From assembly GCF_011761635.1 (NCBI RefSeq), contig NZ_JAASRN010000001.1, positions 124,001 to 188,000 on the forward strand: DNA of 64,000 nt, given 5' to 3'. The stretch comes from Thermonema lapsum. GTDB lineage: Bacteria > Bacteroidota > Bacteroidia > Cytophagales > Thermonemataceae. Positions 34,488 to 41,523 of the stretch are shown in pieces. Position 1 is the stretch's first letter, and every line of letters begins with the position of its first letter. Under the pieces are notes generated by a model. That model did no database searches and was not told the DNA's origin. It saw only the letters and a list, made by a program, of their open reading frames with translations. The position numbers were made by a program, and so were the translations under genes.

Positions 34488-35441
34488 ATGAAGATTGTAG
34501 ATTATTTGCGTAATCCGGAAAAGACCTTGTTTTCATTTGAAGTACTACCGCCCATGAAGGGGCAAAGCATTCAAGAGTTATTTGATACCATAGACCAACT
34601 TATGGAGTTTGGTCCCAAGTTTGTGAATGTAACCTACCACCGTGAGGAGTTCGTTTACAAAAAACGCCCCGATGGGTTACTTGAGCGTAAGACCACCCGC
34701 AAGCGCCCGGGTACGGTAGGCATTTGTGCTGCCATCTTACACCGTTATGGAGTAGAACCGGTGCCCCATCTGATTTGTGGAGGTTTTACCAAAGAGGAAA
34801 CCGAGAACGCCTTGATTGATTTGCATTACTTAGGCATTCACAACCTTTTGGTGCTGCGGGGGGACCCTATCCCTACGGAAAAGGTGTTTACACCTGAACC
34901 GGGTGGGCACCGCTATGCTGTGGAGCTGCTCGAGCAGGTGGTCAATATGAATCGTGGTATTTACTTGGAAGAAGAAATAGAAAATGCCGTGCCTACCGAT
35001 TTTTGCATCGGTGTGGCAGGCTATCCCGAAAAACACTATGAAGCGCCCAATCTGCAGTCTGACCTGCGCTATCTGAAAATGAAAGTGGACAAAGGGGCTG
35101 ATTATATCGTTACACAGATGTTTTTTGACAACCGCAAATACTTCGACTTTGTAGAAAAATGCCGCGCCATAGGCATCAATGTGCCCATAGTGCCTGGTTT
35201 GAAGCCGCTGACCTCGAAGCGGCAGCTGACCATGATTCCGCGGGTGTTTCATGTAGAGTTGCCAGAAGAGCTGGTCAAAGAGGTAGAGAAATGCAGCAGC
35301 GACGAGCAAGTAAAGGAAGTAGGGGTGGAGTGGTGTATTGCTCAATCTAAAGAGCTGATGCAGCACAAAGTGCCTTGCTTGCACTATTATTCTATGAGTA
35401 AGGCGGCTTCTGTGCGCAAAGTGGCAGAGGCACTTTTTTAG
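34488..35441 (+). CDS. metF: Methylenetetrahydrofolate reductase (NAD(P)H)
   Basis: 317 residues from ATG 34488 (MKIVDYLRNPEKTLFSFEVLPP). MetF reduces 5,10-methylene-THF to 5-methyl-THF for methionine synthesis, with FAD. FSFEVLPP holds the catalytic Glu; ICGGFTKEETENAL, LLVLRGDP and CIGVAGYPEKHYEAP are the FAD- and folate-site blocks; IVTQMFFDNRKYFDFVEKC is the classic MetF motif. An in-frame ATG at 34455 lies within or just past the -7 element and is rejected. No methionine synthase gene is adjacent. Confidence 0.97.
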   Translation: MKIVDYLRNPEKTLFSFEVLPPMKGQSIQELFDTIDQLMEFGPKFVNVTYHREEFVYKKRPDGLLERKTTRKRPGTVGICAAILHRYGVEPVPHLICGGFTKEETENALIDLHYLGIHNLLVLRGDPIPTEKVFTPEPGGHRYAVELLEQVVNMNRGIYLEEEIENAVPTDFCIGVAGYPEKHYEAPNLQSDLRYLKMKVDKGADYIVTQMFFDNRKYFDFVEKCRAIGINVPIVPGLKPLTSKRQLTMIPRVFHVELPEELVKEVEKCSSDEQVKEVGVEWCIAQSKELMQHKVPCLHYYSMSKAASVRKVAEALF

Positions 35442-35735
35442 CGAAGAAGAAAGATATCTTGTTGCAAAATGTGGCTTGCTTTTTTGCCCTTTGAAATACT
35501 TCTATTCCATGAGCTTGCCTTTCTATTTCGAAGAAGTAGGGCACTTTCTTGTCATTTCGCATGAAATATGAGCGCAGCATGTCATTTTCTCATCAGACCA
35601 AGCTACAAAAAACAAAGGCAATTGCTCGCTTATGCCCATAAGAACAAACCGAGAGTAGCCAAAATGACATAGAGCGAGAGGCAAAATAACGAAGGGAGAA
35701 GTGAAAGGACAGGCGGGGAGATACGAATAAACGAT
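35442..35735. other. Intergenic region without a recognisable gene
   Basis: Nearly 300 bases between metF and the terminator of the next minus-strand gene. It holds a 10-bp inverted pair, ATGTCATTTT (35579-35588) and AAAATGACAT (35661-35670), 72 bases apart. No credible coding frame, tRNA or known RNA was recognised; it might be a decayed small repeat element. Confidence 0.45.
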
Positions 35736-35745
35736 TAGAATAAAA

Positions 35746-35777
35746 AACCAAGGCGGACAATGAAGCCCGCCTTGGTT
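35746..35777 (-). terminator. Terminator of the small lipoprotein gene
   Basis: AACCAAGGCGG and CCGCCTTGGTT: an 11-bp stem with a 10-base loop, followed on the minus strand by TTTTTATTC, about 20 bases past the stop at 35797. Confidence 0.9.
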
Positions 35778-35796
35778 CGATAGGGAGGTGTGCAGT

Positions 35797-36126
35797 TTAG
35801 GACTGCTTGTCTGCTTCTTTGCTTTCTTTTGCTGCTTGTGTGTCCTTTTTTTCCTGAATGGTAATGTATTGACGATAAAAATCGACGGGGCTCATGGGAG
35901 CATAAAGTTTCTCGCGGATTTTCTTGGTGCGGGCAGCGCCGTCGACAGGGTCAGGATACTCTGTCAGTGCTTGACGCGGTTCGCCATCGGGGTCGCCATA
36001 TACATAGGGGTCGCCCGCGCGGCGGTCAGTCAGGGTTTTCGGGTCAGAGTTATTGTATTGGTCTAAGTTACAGGCTTGTAAACCAACTGCAAGCATGAGT
36101 ACGAACAACCAGCGTAGATTTTGCAT
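35797..36126 (-). CDS. Small lipoprotein of unknown function
   Basis: 109 residues. Signal sequence MQNLRWLFVLMLAVGLQAC with lipobox LQAC, so Cys19 is predicted to be acylated. The mature part is hydrophilic with an Asp/Pro/Tyr-rich segment (GDPYVYGDPDGEP) and a charged tail (KKDTQAAKESKEADKQS). I do not recognise a family. A near -7 motif TATCTTTA lies 25-40 bases upstream of the start, and its own terminator follows, so it appears to be a single-gene unit. Coding potential is supported by the clean lipobox, own terminator and full-length frame. Confidence 0.72.
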   Translation of the reverse strand: MQNLRWLFVLMLAVGLQACNLDQYNNSDPKTLTDRRAGDPYVYGDPDGEPRQALTEYPDPVDGAARTKKIREKLYAPMSPVDFYRQYITIQEKKDTQAAKESKEADKQS

Positions 36127-36302
36127 AATCTGTTTACGTTTTCATTTTTGCGTGTAAAGATAGAAAAAAAATCTGAAGGTAAAAGTCAAAAAATGTTCTT
36201 TTCCTGCTCCAAAGGAAACGAAAGATAGCAAACAACCCGCTCGAAGGCTTGTAATGATGCGTCGGCTTCATTACCTTGCTTTTTAGTTGAATAAACGTGC
36301 TG

Positions 36303-37265
36303 ATGTGGCGATTTCTTTTTTTTATGTGGATTGCCGGAACTTTCCTCGGGGGGGGCTATCTGCCCGCTGCCCGGGCACAAAACTACGGGGTGCATTTGAA
36401 AGCCTATATCAGTACCGACTCGGTGCGCATAGGTGAACGCTTATTTTATTCGGTGGTGGTGCACCGCCCAGACTCGCTACAGCTATTTTTCCCGCCTGCT
36501 TTGGAGCGGGCTTTCAAGCCGCTTACACTGTTGGAAGTGTACGTATCACCTTCCGTGCGTATTTCAGGCAAGCAGGTGAAAGACAGTGTGGCTTATGAGC
36601 TTACTTTGCTCGACCGTATAGACTCGGTGCAATTACAACTGCCCGTTTATGCATGGGTTGCACCCGACACCTTGCGTTTTCTTACACCTGCCCGAGTGCT
36701 GTACTTGAACACTTGGTTGCCCCCTCGTGCGCAAGCCGACACGCTGGAACTGCGTGTGGAAGTAGCCCTACCTTCACTTGTCGACCGTCCCTTGTATTTG
36801 TGGTGGGGGTTGGGTGCTGTTGCGGCTTTGCTTTTGCTGTGGCGTTTGTTGGTGCCTCTGTGGCGTTATCTCATGAAGTTGTGGTTGCTTTATCAATGGG
36901 ACAAGCGTTGGCAGGATTACGAAGAGCAGGTATTTGAGCGAGGGCAAGAGGCTATTCGGCAGGCAGATGGCACAGCCATGGAGCAGTTGCGTCGTCAATG
37001 GCTGGACTTTATGGAGTTGTTACAGGGTCAGCCGCTCAAAAGCCTTACATCGGCAGAGTTGGCAGCGCTCTGGCAAGATGAAACACTCAAGCAGGCGCTT
37101 GCCTGTATAGACAAGGCTATTTATGGAGGGCATTTTGAGCAGGAGCTGCCCGAAGCGTGGATGACCCTGCACCGCTTGGCAGCGCGGAAGTACGAACTGC
37201 TCATTGACAAACTGAAAAAAGACAAAGATGCTATTAAGGCAATCCGATTGGCTTTACACCGATGA
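36303..37265 (+). CDS. BatD-like membrane protein
   Basis: 320 residues from ATG 36303; a GTG six bases upstream is also in frame. Signal peptide to ARAQ, then a periplasmic beta-rich domain (residues 25-155) with YISTDSVRIGERLFYSVVVHRPDSL, a BatD-type opening. One membrane helix follows (about 165-190), then a helical cytoplasmic tail to residue 320. The next gene overlaps its end by 38 bases and encodes a BatA-like VWA protein, the usual partner. Bat proteins are linked to aerotolerance and to MoxR-type ATPases in other Bacteroidota. Identity as BatD is by layout and neighbour, since sequence similarity in this family is low. Confidence 0.75.
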   Translation: MWRFLFFMWIAGTFLGGGYLPAARAQNYGVHLKAYISTDSVRIGERLFYSVVVHRPDSLQLFFPPALERAFKPLTLLEVYVSPSVRISGKQVKDSVAYELTLLDRIDSVQLQLPVYAWVAPDTLRFLTPARVLYLNTWLPPRAQADTLELRVEVALPSLVDRPLYLWWGLGAVAALLLLWRLLVPLWRYLMKLWLLYQWDKRWQDYEEQVFERGQEAIRQADGTAMEQLRRQWLDFMELLQGQPLKSLTSAELAALWQDETLKQALACIDKAIYGGHFEQELPEAWMTLHRLAARKYELLIDKLKKDKDAIKAIRLALHR

Positions 37266-38304
37266 TTGGTGGAAGTTGTGGCAGTGGTTGGCGCCCCACT
37301 TTTTGCGTCAGGTGGAATGGGCACAGCTGGGGACCTGGTGGTGGGTAGTGGCAGCTTTCTTGTGTAGTGCTGTGTTTTACTCTCTTTTTCGAGAGGAGAA
37401 ATACACTTATGTCTTGCCTGGGCATACCTACCACGTAGGCACACCAAAAGAATCCTTGGCGATGCGCCTTGCTGCCAAAGCAATTCCATTCTTGTTGTTG
37501 CCCGCAATCATCATGTTATTGCTGGCATTGGCTCGTCCGCAGCAGGAGAAGATACTCACAGAGCAGGAGAGTGAAGGTGTTAGTATTGTCTTGTTATTGG
37601 ATGTGTCTCCTTCAATGAATCTAAAAGACTTCTCACCCAATCGCTTGGCTGTCATGAAAGCCGTTGCCAAAGATTTTCTGAAAGGGCGTCAAAGCGACGA
37701 GATAGGTATAGTGGTCTTTGCTGGCGATGCTCTTACCCTGTCGCCCCTTACTACGGACTATGCCCACTTGATGCAGCGCATCGATGAAATAGATTTTTCT
37801 ATCCTTATGCAGAGAGGTACAGCAGTGGGTACCGCCATAGCGGTGGGCGTCAATCGCCTCGAGCAGGCAAAAACCAAGAGTAAAGTGCTGCTTATTTTGA
37901 GTGATGGAGACAATACAGCAGGTACTTTGGAGCCCGAAGCGGCTGCTTTGATTGCCAAGGAATATGGGGTCAAGATATACAGCATCTTGATAGGAAAAGA
38001 GGGGGCTGTTTTGAAAGGGAACGACGCTTTTGGGCAACCAGTGTATGTCAACAATACTGTGGACCCAGCTGTTATGGAGGCGATTGCCCGCCTGACCGGT
38101 GGCAAATATTATCGTGCCGAAGACCGCCGGGCACTTTCTCAAGTATTTCGCGAAATCAACCGGCTGGAAAAATCACCCATCAAGCTAAAACAGGTCAAAG
38201 TAGTGGTAGAATACTACGCCATTTATTTGCGTTGGGCGTTGGTATTTTTGCTACTGTGGTACGCTTTGCGTTTTAGCCCGTGGCGCTCTTGGTTGTCGGA
38301 TTAG
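37228..38304 (+). CDS. batA: BatA-like membrane VWA-domain protein
   Basis: 358 residues. Two membrane helices precede the von Willebrand factor A domain and one follows near the C-terminus (YLRWALVFLLLWYAL), so the VWA domain is periplasmic or cytoplasmic between helices as in BatA/BatB. The metal-ion-dependent adhesion site is intact: DVSPSM (DxSxS), the Thr in MQRGTAVGTA and the Asp in ILSDGDNT. It overlaps the BatD-like gene by 38 bases, so translation is likely coupled. No moxR, DUF58, batB, batC or batE gene lies near, so this is a reduced locus. The 3' end overlaps the convergent glycosyltransferase gene by 32 bases. Confidence 0.88.
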   Translation: MLLRQSDWLYTDDWWKLWQWLAPHFLRQVEWAQLGTWWWVVAAFLCSAVFYSLFREEKYTYVLPGHTYHVGTPKESLAMRLAAKAIPFLLLPAIIMLLLALARPQQEKILTEQESEGVSIVLLLDVSPSMNLKDFSPNRLAVMKAVAKDFLKGRQSDEIGIVVFAGDALTLSPLTTDYAHLMQRIDEIDFSILMQRGTAVGTAIAVGVNRLEQAKTKSKVLLILSDGDNTAGTLEPEAAALIAKEYGVKIYSILIGKEGAVLKGNDAFGQPVYVNNTVDPAVMEAIARLTGGKYYRAEDRRALSQVFREINRLEKSPIKLKQVKVVVEYYAIYLRWALVFLLLWYALRFSPWRSWLSD

Positions 38305-39397
38305 TGGCTGTAGTCAGAAAAAGCGCTTTACAAAACTGCTCTGCTTGATAGTCAAATGCCCATTTATGGAGCCTGTAAAGTTGGTCTTGCTGGCTCATCA
38401 GCTCAGGAAGCTTGCGAAGCACGTCTATCAAATTATTTTCGTCGTAGAAAAAGGCTGTATCTTGAAAATCGTCAATATGCCGAAACATGTTGTGCATAAG
38501 CAGTGGTTTGCGGAAGGTCCAAGCCATATTAAAGGTGCCACTGATTTGAGCGCTTTTGTATTTCTGAGCTAAGGCAGTGTCGGGATGTATCAAAGGCAGT
38601 ACCACATCGGAGCTTTTCAGATAGGCGTAATATTCTTCTGTGGGCAAATAGCGTTGAAAAACGCGAAAGTATTTTTCGAATGGAAAATTTGCCATAGCCT
38701 CCAGCTTTGAAAGCTCACTATTGCGGTGCGCAGCATTTCCCAAAAGTAAAAAACGTACATTTGAAGGGAGTGCATGGCGATTGAGCACCTCTATGAGAGC
38801 ATCATAGGAGCGCCTTTTGAGTTCTATGCTACCGGGAATGGCAATCCACAGCTCGTGGGCAGGTTTTTCAATAGGGGGTAGCTGTCGGTGCAAGGAAGTG
38901 GGAAGATGAATAGCATAATAGCTACTCACTGGCTTTGGGCAGTGGGGGTGTATGGTGTCTGTGATGTAATTTGCAAGGGTGAAGTAGTGGGTCATGTTTC
39001 GGCTTATCATGCGTTGGGTGCCACTTTTGCGCAGGAACTTGTCTCCGTTGTGAATGAGTCCATATTGCCGGATGCCGCTGCCTAAAAGCATATAACTGAA
39101 ATTGCGGCACAGTGAACCATGAGCAGTGTTGAAGTAAACATGGCGAATGCTTCGGTCTTTGATGTACTTCCTTAAAGACCGAAACATCGATAGGTTGGGC
39201 AATAATTTTTCGCCTCGCGTATGGCAGGGAAATACATCGGTTACCTCCGGCATTTGCTCAAAAGGAGCACAACGTTGATGGTGGGCGGCAATGTATATTT
39301 TACACCCGGGCATTGCGTGGCTTATATATGCAATGGCGGCGTGCAAGCATTCAGTGTGAGAAGAAGTAAATTCGATGAGTAGGATGGCGTTAGGCAT
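38273..39397 (-). CDS. GT-B-like glycosyltransferase
   Basis: 374 residues, no membrane helix. The C-terminal half has the texture of a GT-B sugar transferase: LWIAIPGSIELKRRSYDALIEVLNRH, RFLLLGNAAHRNSELSKLE, and VVLPLIHPDTALAQKYKSAQISGTFNMAWTFRKPLL, where the last carries the Glu/Asp-poor variant of the nucleotide-sugar site. I cannot assign a family number. It is third in a minus-strand unit with a GT2 gene and a Rof-like gene (gaps 22 and 25 bases), so it probably helps build a surface glycan such as LPS core. Its 3' end overlaps the BatA gene by 32 bases on the other strand. Confidence 0.7.
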   Translation of the reverse strand: MPNAILLIEFTSSHTECLHAAIAYISHAMPGCKIYIAAHHQRCAPFEQMPEVTDVFPCHTRGEKLLPNLSMFRSLRKYIKDRSIRHVYFNTAHGSLCRNFSYMLLGSGIRQYGLIHNGDKFLRKSGTQRMISRNMTHYFTLANYITDTIHPHCPKPVSSYYAIHLPTSLHRQLPPIEKPAHELWIAIPGSIELKRRSYDALIEVLNRHALPSNVRFLLLGNAAHRNSELSKLEAMANFPFEKYFRVFQRYLPTEEYYAYLKSSDVVLPLIHPDTALAQKYKSAQISGTFNMAWTFRKPLLMHNMFRHIDDFQDTAFFYDENNLIDVLRKLPELMSQQDQLYRLHKWAFDYQAEQFCKALFLTTATNPTTKSATG

Positions 39398-39422
39398 TTT
39401 TCTTTTGCAAAATTTGAAAAAA

Positions 39423-39674
39423 TCAATTGCTAACGATTTCGAAAGAACGCAGATAGTCTAATCGCAGGTGTTGCCCATTGCCAAGGACAATGTACTCGCC
39501 CCCCTCTTTTACATACCAATCAGATAGAATGGTTTGGCAGCTTATTACCTTGCCGCTGCCGGGCTCTTCAAAGCTAATGCGTACGCTTTGTTTTTTTACA
39601 ATGCTACTCTCTATCTGGTCGTGTAGATGACAGGCAATAGGTTTGTATGCTTGCAGTTTTTCTTTCATGAACAT
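39423..39674 (-). CDS. Rof-like Rho-binding antiterminator
   Basis: 83 residues. E. coli Rof (YaeO) binds transcription terminator Rho and blocks it. The similarity is seen along the whole length: YKPIACHLHDQIESSI matches the YxPIxCxxYDxLE opening, and the closing RLDYLRSFEIV matches the RLDKIxSF motif. The middle (SVRISFEEPGSGKVISCQTILSDW) would form the Sm-like beta-barrel. It sits between two glycosyltransferase genes in one unit, with gaps of 22 and 25 bases. This suggests it could lower Rho termination within surface-glycan operons, but that is inference. Start ATG 39674 or 39668 (MKEKLQAYKPI). Confidence 0.78.
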   Translation of the reverse strand: MFMKEKLQAYKPIACHLHDQIESSIVKKQSVRISFEEPGSGKVISCQTILSDWYVKEGGEYIVLGNGQHLRLDYLRSFEIVSN

Positions 39675-39696
39675 TGTGTTTTTTGAATGAAAACAC

Positions 39697-40446
39697 CTAT
39701 TGGGACTTTTGAAGGCTTATTTCGTAGGCTTTTAAGTACTTGACGGCGCTGTAGTAAGCTGTCAGCAAAGACCAAACCATGCCTATAGAGCCGTTGAGCC
39801 AACACCCTTTCAAGAAAAACTGCTCCAAAAAGCCAAGCGCAAAGCGAAGAAAAGCATAAGTCGGTGGTTTGACTTTCCCTTTTTCTACAATGCGCTCTGC
39901 CATGAGGCTTGTATAGCGGTTGAACTTTTGAAAGTAATCTTCCAAGCTTCTATAGCTTTCATGCCATAGTATTCCTCGCAACTTTCCTGTACTGCCTTGC
40001 ACTTTCACATATTCATGCACGCTTATGTTTACAAAATTGCCGTATCGCTTGTCGAAAAGTCGCAAGATAGGCTTTCGTTGTTCTGAGCGTATTTTCTTTC
40101 CCATGAATATCAAGCTGCGTGGCAAAAAGTATCCATGATGGCGGGGGGCTTCCAGCTCTTTTTGAATTTCCCTCTGCAAACTAGCAGACAAATACTCGTC
40201 GGCATCGAGGGAGAGTACCCACGAATGACTTGCTTGTGCTACGGCAAAACGTTTTTGGTCTCCGAAATTAGTAAATGGGCGATGTATGACTTTTGCGCCC
40301 ATGCGCTGGCATATCTCTACTGTGCCGTCGGTGCTGCCCGAGTCAACCACCACCACCTCATCGCACCACTCAATACTGCGTAAACAACGCTCTATCACCT
40401 CGGCTTCGTTGTAGGTGATGAGCACCGCACTGACTGCTTGTCTCAT
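39697..40446 (-). CDS. Family 2 glycosyltransferase (LPS core, WaaE/KdtX-like)
   Basis: 249 residues. A single GT-A domain opens with VSAVLITYNEAEVIERCLRSI, then VVVDSGSTDGTVEICQ and the metal-binding SLDADEYLS. The later motif GILWHESYRSLEDYFQKFNRYTSLMAERI is typical of the WaaE group, which adds glucose or similar sugars to the LPS inner core in the cytoplasm at the membrane face. It is the first gene of a three-gene minus-strand unit with the Rof-like gene and a GT-B-like transferase. Sugar specificity is not inferable. Confidence 0.9.
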   Translation of the reverse strand: MRQAVSAVLITYNEAEVIERCLRSIEWCDEVVVVDSGSTDGTVEICQRMGAKVIHRPFTNFGDQKRFAVAQASHSWVLSLDADEYLSASLQREIQKELEAPRHHGYFLPRSLIFMGKKIRSEQRKPILRLFDKRYGNFVNISVHEYVKVQGSTGKLRGILWHESYRSLEDYFQKFNRYTSLMAERIVEKGKVKPPTYAFLRFALGFLEQFFLKGCWLNGSIGMVWSLLTAYYSAVKYLKAYEISLQKSQ

Positions 40447-40540
40447 CTTTTTTGATTCAAATTATGTTAATAAAAATTTCCAAAGGTCTAAAATTAGAAG
40501 CGTAAATATCCATTTTTTGCAGCAAGTTAAATTAAAAACC

Positions 40541-40833
40541 ATGAATATTCCAAAAGCCATACAAAACGAGCGACTATTACGAGCAGTCATAGGGATGAGT
40601 AAAAAAGAATTTTTTTAACTATTTCTCATAATTTGAACCATTGGCTAAAGGAACAAAGAAAACGCGAGCCAACGGCAGATAGAAAGCACACAAATGCAAC
40701 ACAAAAACTATTTTTCATTTTGTTTTATGTGAAATGATATTGTGCATATGATGTTGCCGCATTTATCTCTGGTGTAGGTAGGTTACAAATTAAAACGTTG
40801 AATAGGTTTTGTGCGAGGAAAGATTTCATGAAG
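40541..40833 (+). pseudogene. Decayed transposase fragment (IS5-like, HTH_Tnp_4 N-terminal region)
   Basis: ATG at 40541 opens 25 codons (NERLLRAVIGMSKKEFF) and stops at 40616 after a run of seven T residues. In the -1 frame the protein continues as LTISHNLNHWLKEQRKR, then QKLFFILFYVK to a TGA at 40732-40734, and then YCAYDVAAFISGVGR to a TAG near 40831. Read together these three pieces follow the N-terminal DNA-binding domain of IS5-type transposases (LLRAxxGMSKEEF ... KLFFILFYLK ... YDVAAFIFGVDRS). The catalytic DDE domain is absent. No terminal inverted repeat was found. The frame change at the T run could be a real programmed shift in the ancestor or mere decay; the later in-frame stop and truncation show that it is now dead. 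Confidence 0.75.
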
Positions 40834-40939
40834 TAGAGGAGTTAATCATTGACAAGACAGAACGACTTATTAGTCGTCCAAAAGATGAACAAAAGCCCCA
40901 AGAATGTTACCGCTATTATTTCGCAACAATTTTGCTGAA
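40834..40939. other. Short A+T-rich gap after the transposase remnant
   Basis: About 100 bases between the remnant and the fur-family stop. No gene, hairpin terminator or repeat stood out. Confidence 0.5.
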
Positions 40940-41365
40940 TTACTTACTGTTTGAATGAGCGCTGCATCGCGGACATATTCCCTGCACCAACAAACTGAAC
41001 TCTTCTGCTTCATAGCCTTTGGGCAGTGATATGTTGGGTACATACAAGCGCTCGAAGCATTCGGTATGCTCACAGCGGATGCATTTAAAATGCACATGGT
41101 GGTGCTGATGGGCATGGGGTTCACAGTCATGACATAGCGCATAGCGCGGCGTACCGCTATCGTCCGGTATTTTGTGTAAAATACCTTCTTCGGTGAAAGT
41201 CTTGAGCGTACGGTAAAGAGTTACCCGGTCAAAGGAGGGCAGTGCTTGCTCTAAATCATGTTGCGATAGCGCAAATTCACTCGACAAAAAGCAAAGCAAT
41301 ACCCGTTTGCGTACTGTAGTGCGCCGCAATCGCCGTGATGCCAATATTTGCTCTACACTTTTCAT
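40940..41365 (-). CDS. Fur-family transcriptional regulator
   Basis: 141 residues from ATG 41365 (MKSVEQILASRRLRRTTVR); an ATG nine bases upstream is in frame. N-terminal winged helix (residues 1-80) with the recognition-helix text FDRVTLYRTLKTFTEEGIL, then the metal-binding dimer domain with HAHQHHHVHFKCIRCEHTEC and a C-terminal CPRC. The two CxxC pairs make a structural zinc site; the His-rich stretch gives the sensory one. The subtype (Fur, Zur or PerR) cannot be settled: the histidine-rich loop favours zinc or iron. A perfect -7 motif TATTTTTG lies six bases upstream of the ATG on the minus strand (41379-41372). Confidence 0.93.
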   Translation of the reverse strand: MKSVEQILASRRLRRTTVRKRVLLCFLSSEFALSQHDLEQALPSFDRVTLYRTLKTFTEEGILHKIPDDSGTPRYALCHDCEPHAHQHHHVHFKCIRCEHTECFERLYVPNISLPKGYEAEEFSLLVQGICPRCSAHSNSK

Positions 41366-41482
41366 AGAAAGCAAAAATACAAAATATTTCCTGTTTTTAA
41401 CGACTTGAACGACTGCCTTTTTCTTCCCGGTGTACTATTTTTGGAGCGTTTGAGTTGGAGATTTGCAGCAAAAGTCTATTTT

Positions 41483-41490
41483 TATTTTTG
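41483..41490 (+). promoter_or_regulatory. Probable promoter of the amidohydrolase gene
   Basis: TATTTTTG at 41483-41490 with TTTG at 41462-41465, a 17-base gap (slightly short). A second TATTTTTG lies at 41436-41443. Expected leader is about 30 bases to the ATG at 41524. Confidence 0.45.
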
Positions 41491-41523
41491 TACAGTACTC
41501 TAAGTTTTTGAAAAAACGATTGC

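Noticed and set aside
40415-40618. Plus-strand frame of 67 codons across the start of the GT2 gene
   Set aside because: Its first half is antisense to the GT2 start; only the last 25 codons, from 40541, are meaningful, as the start of the transposase remnant.
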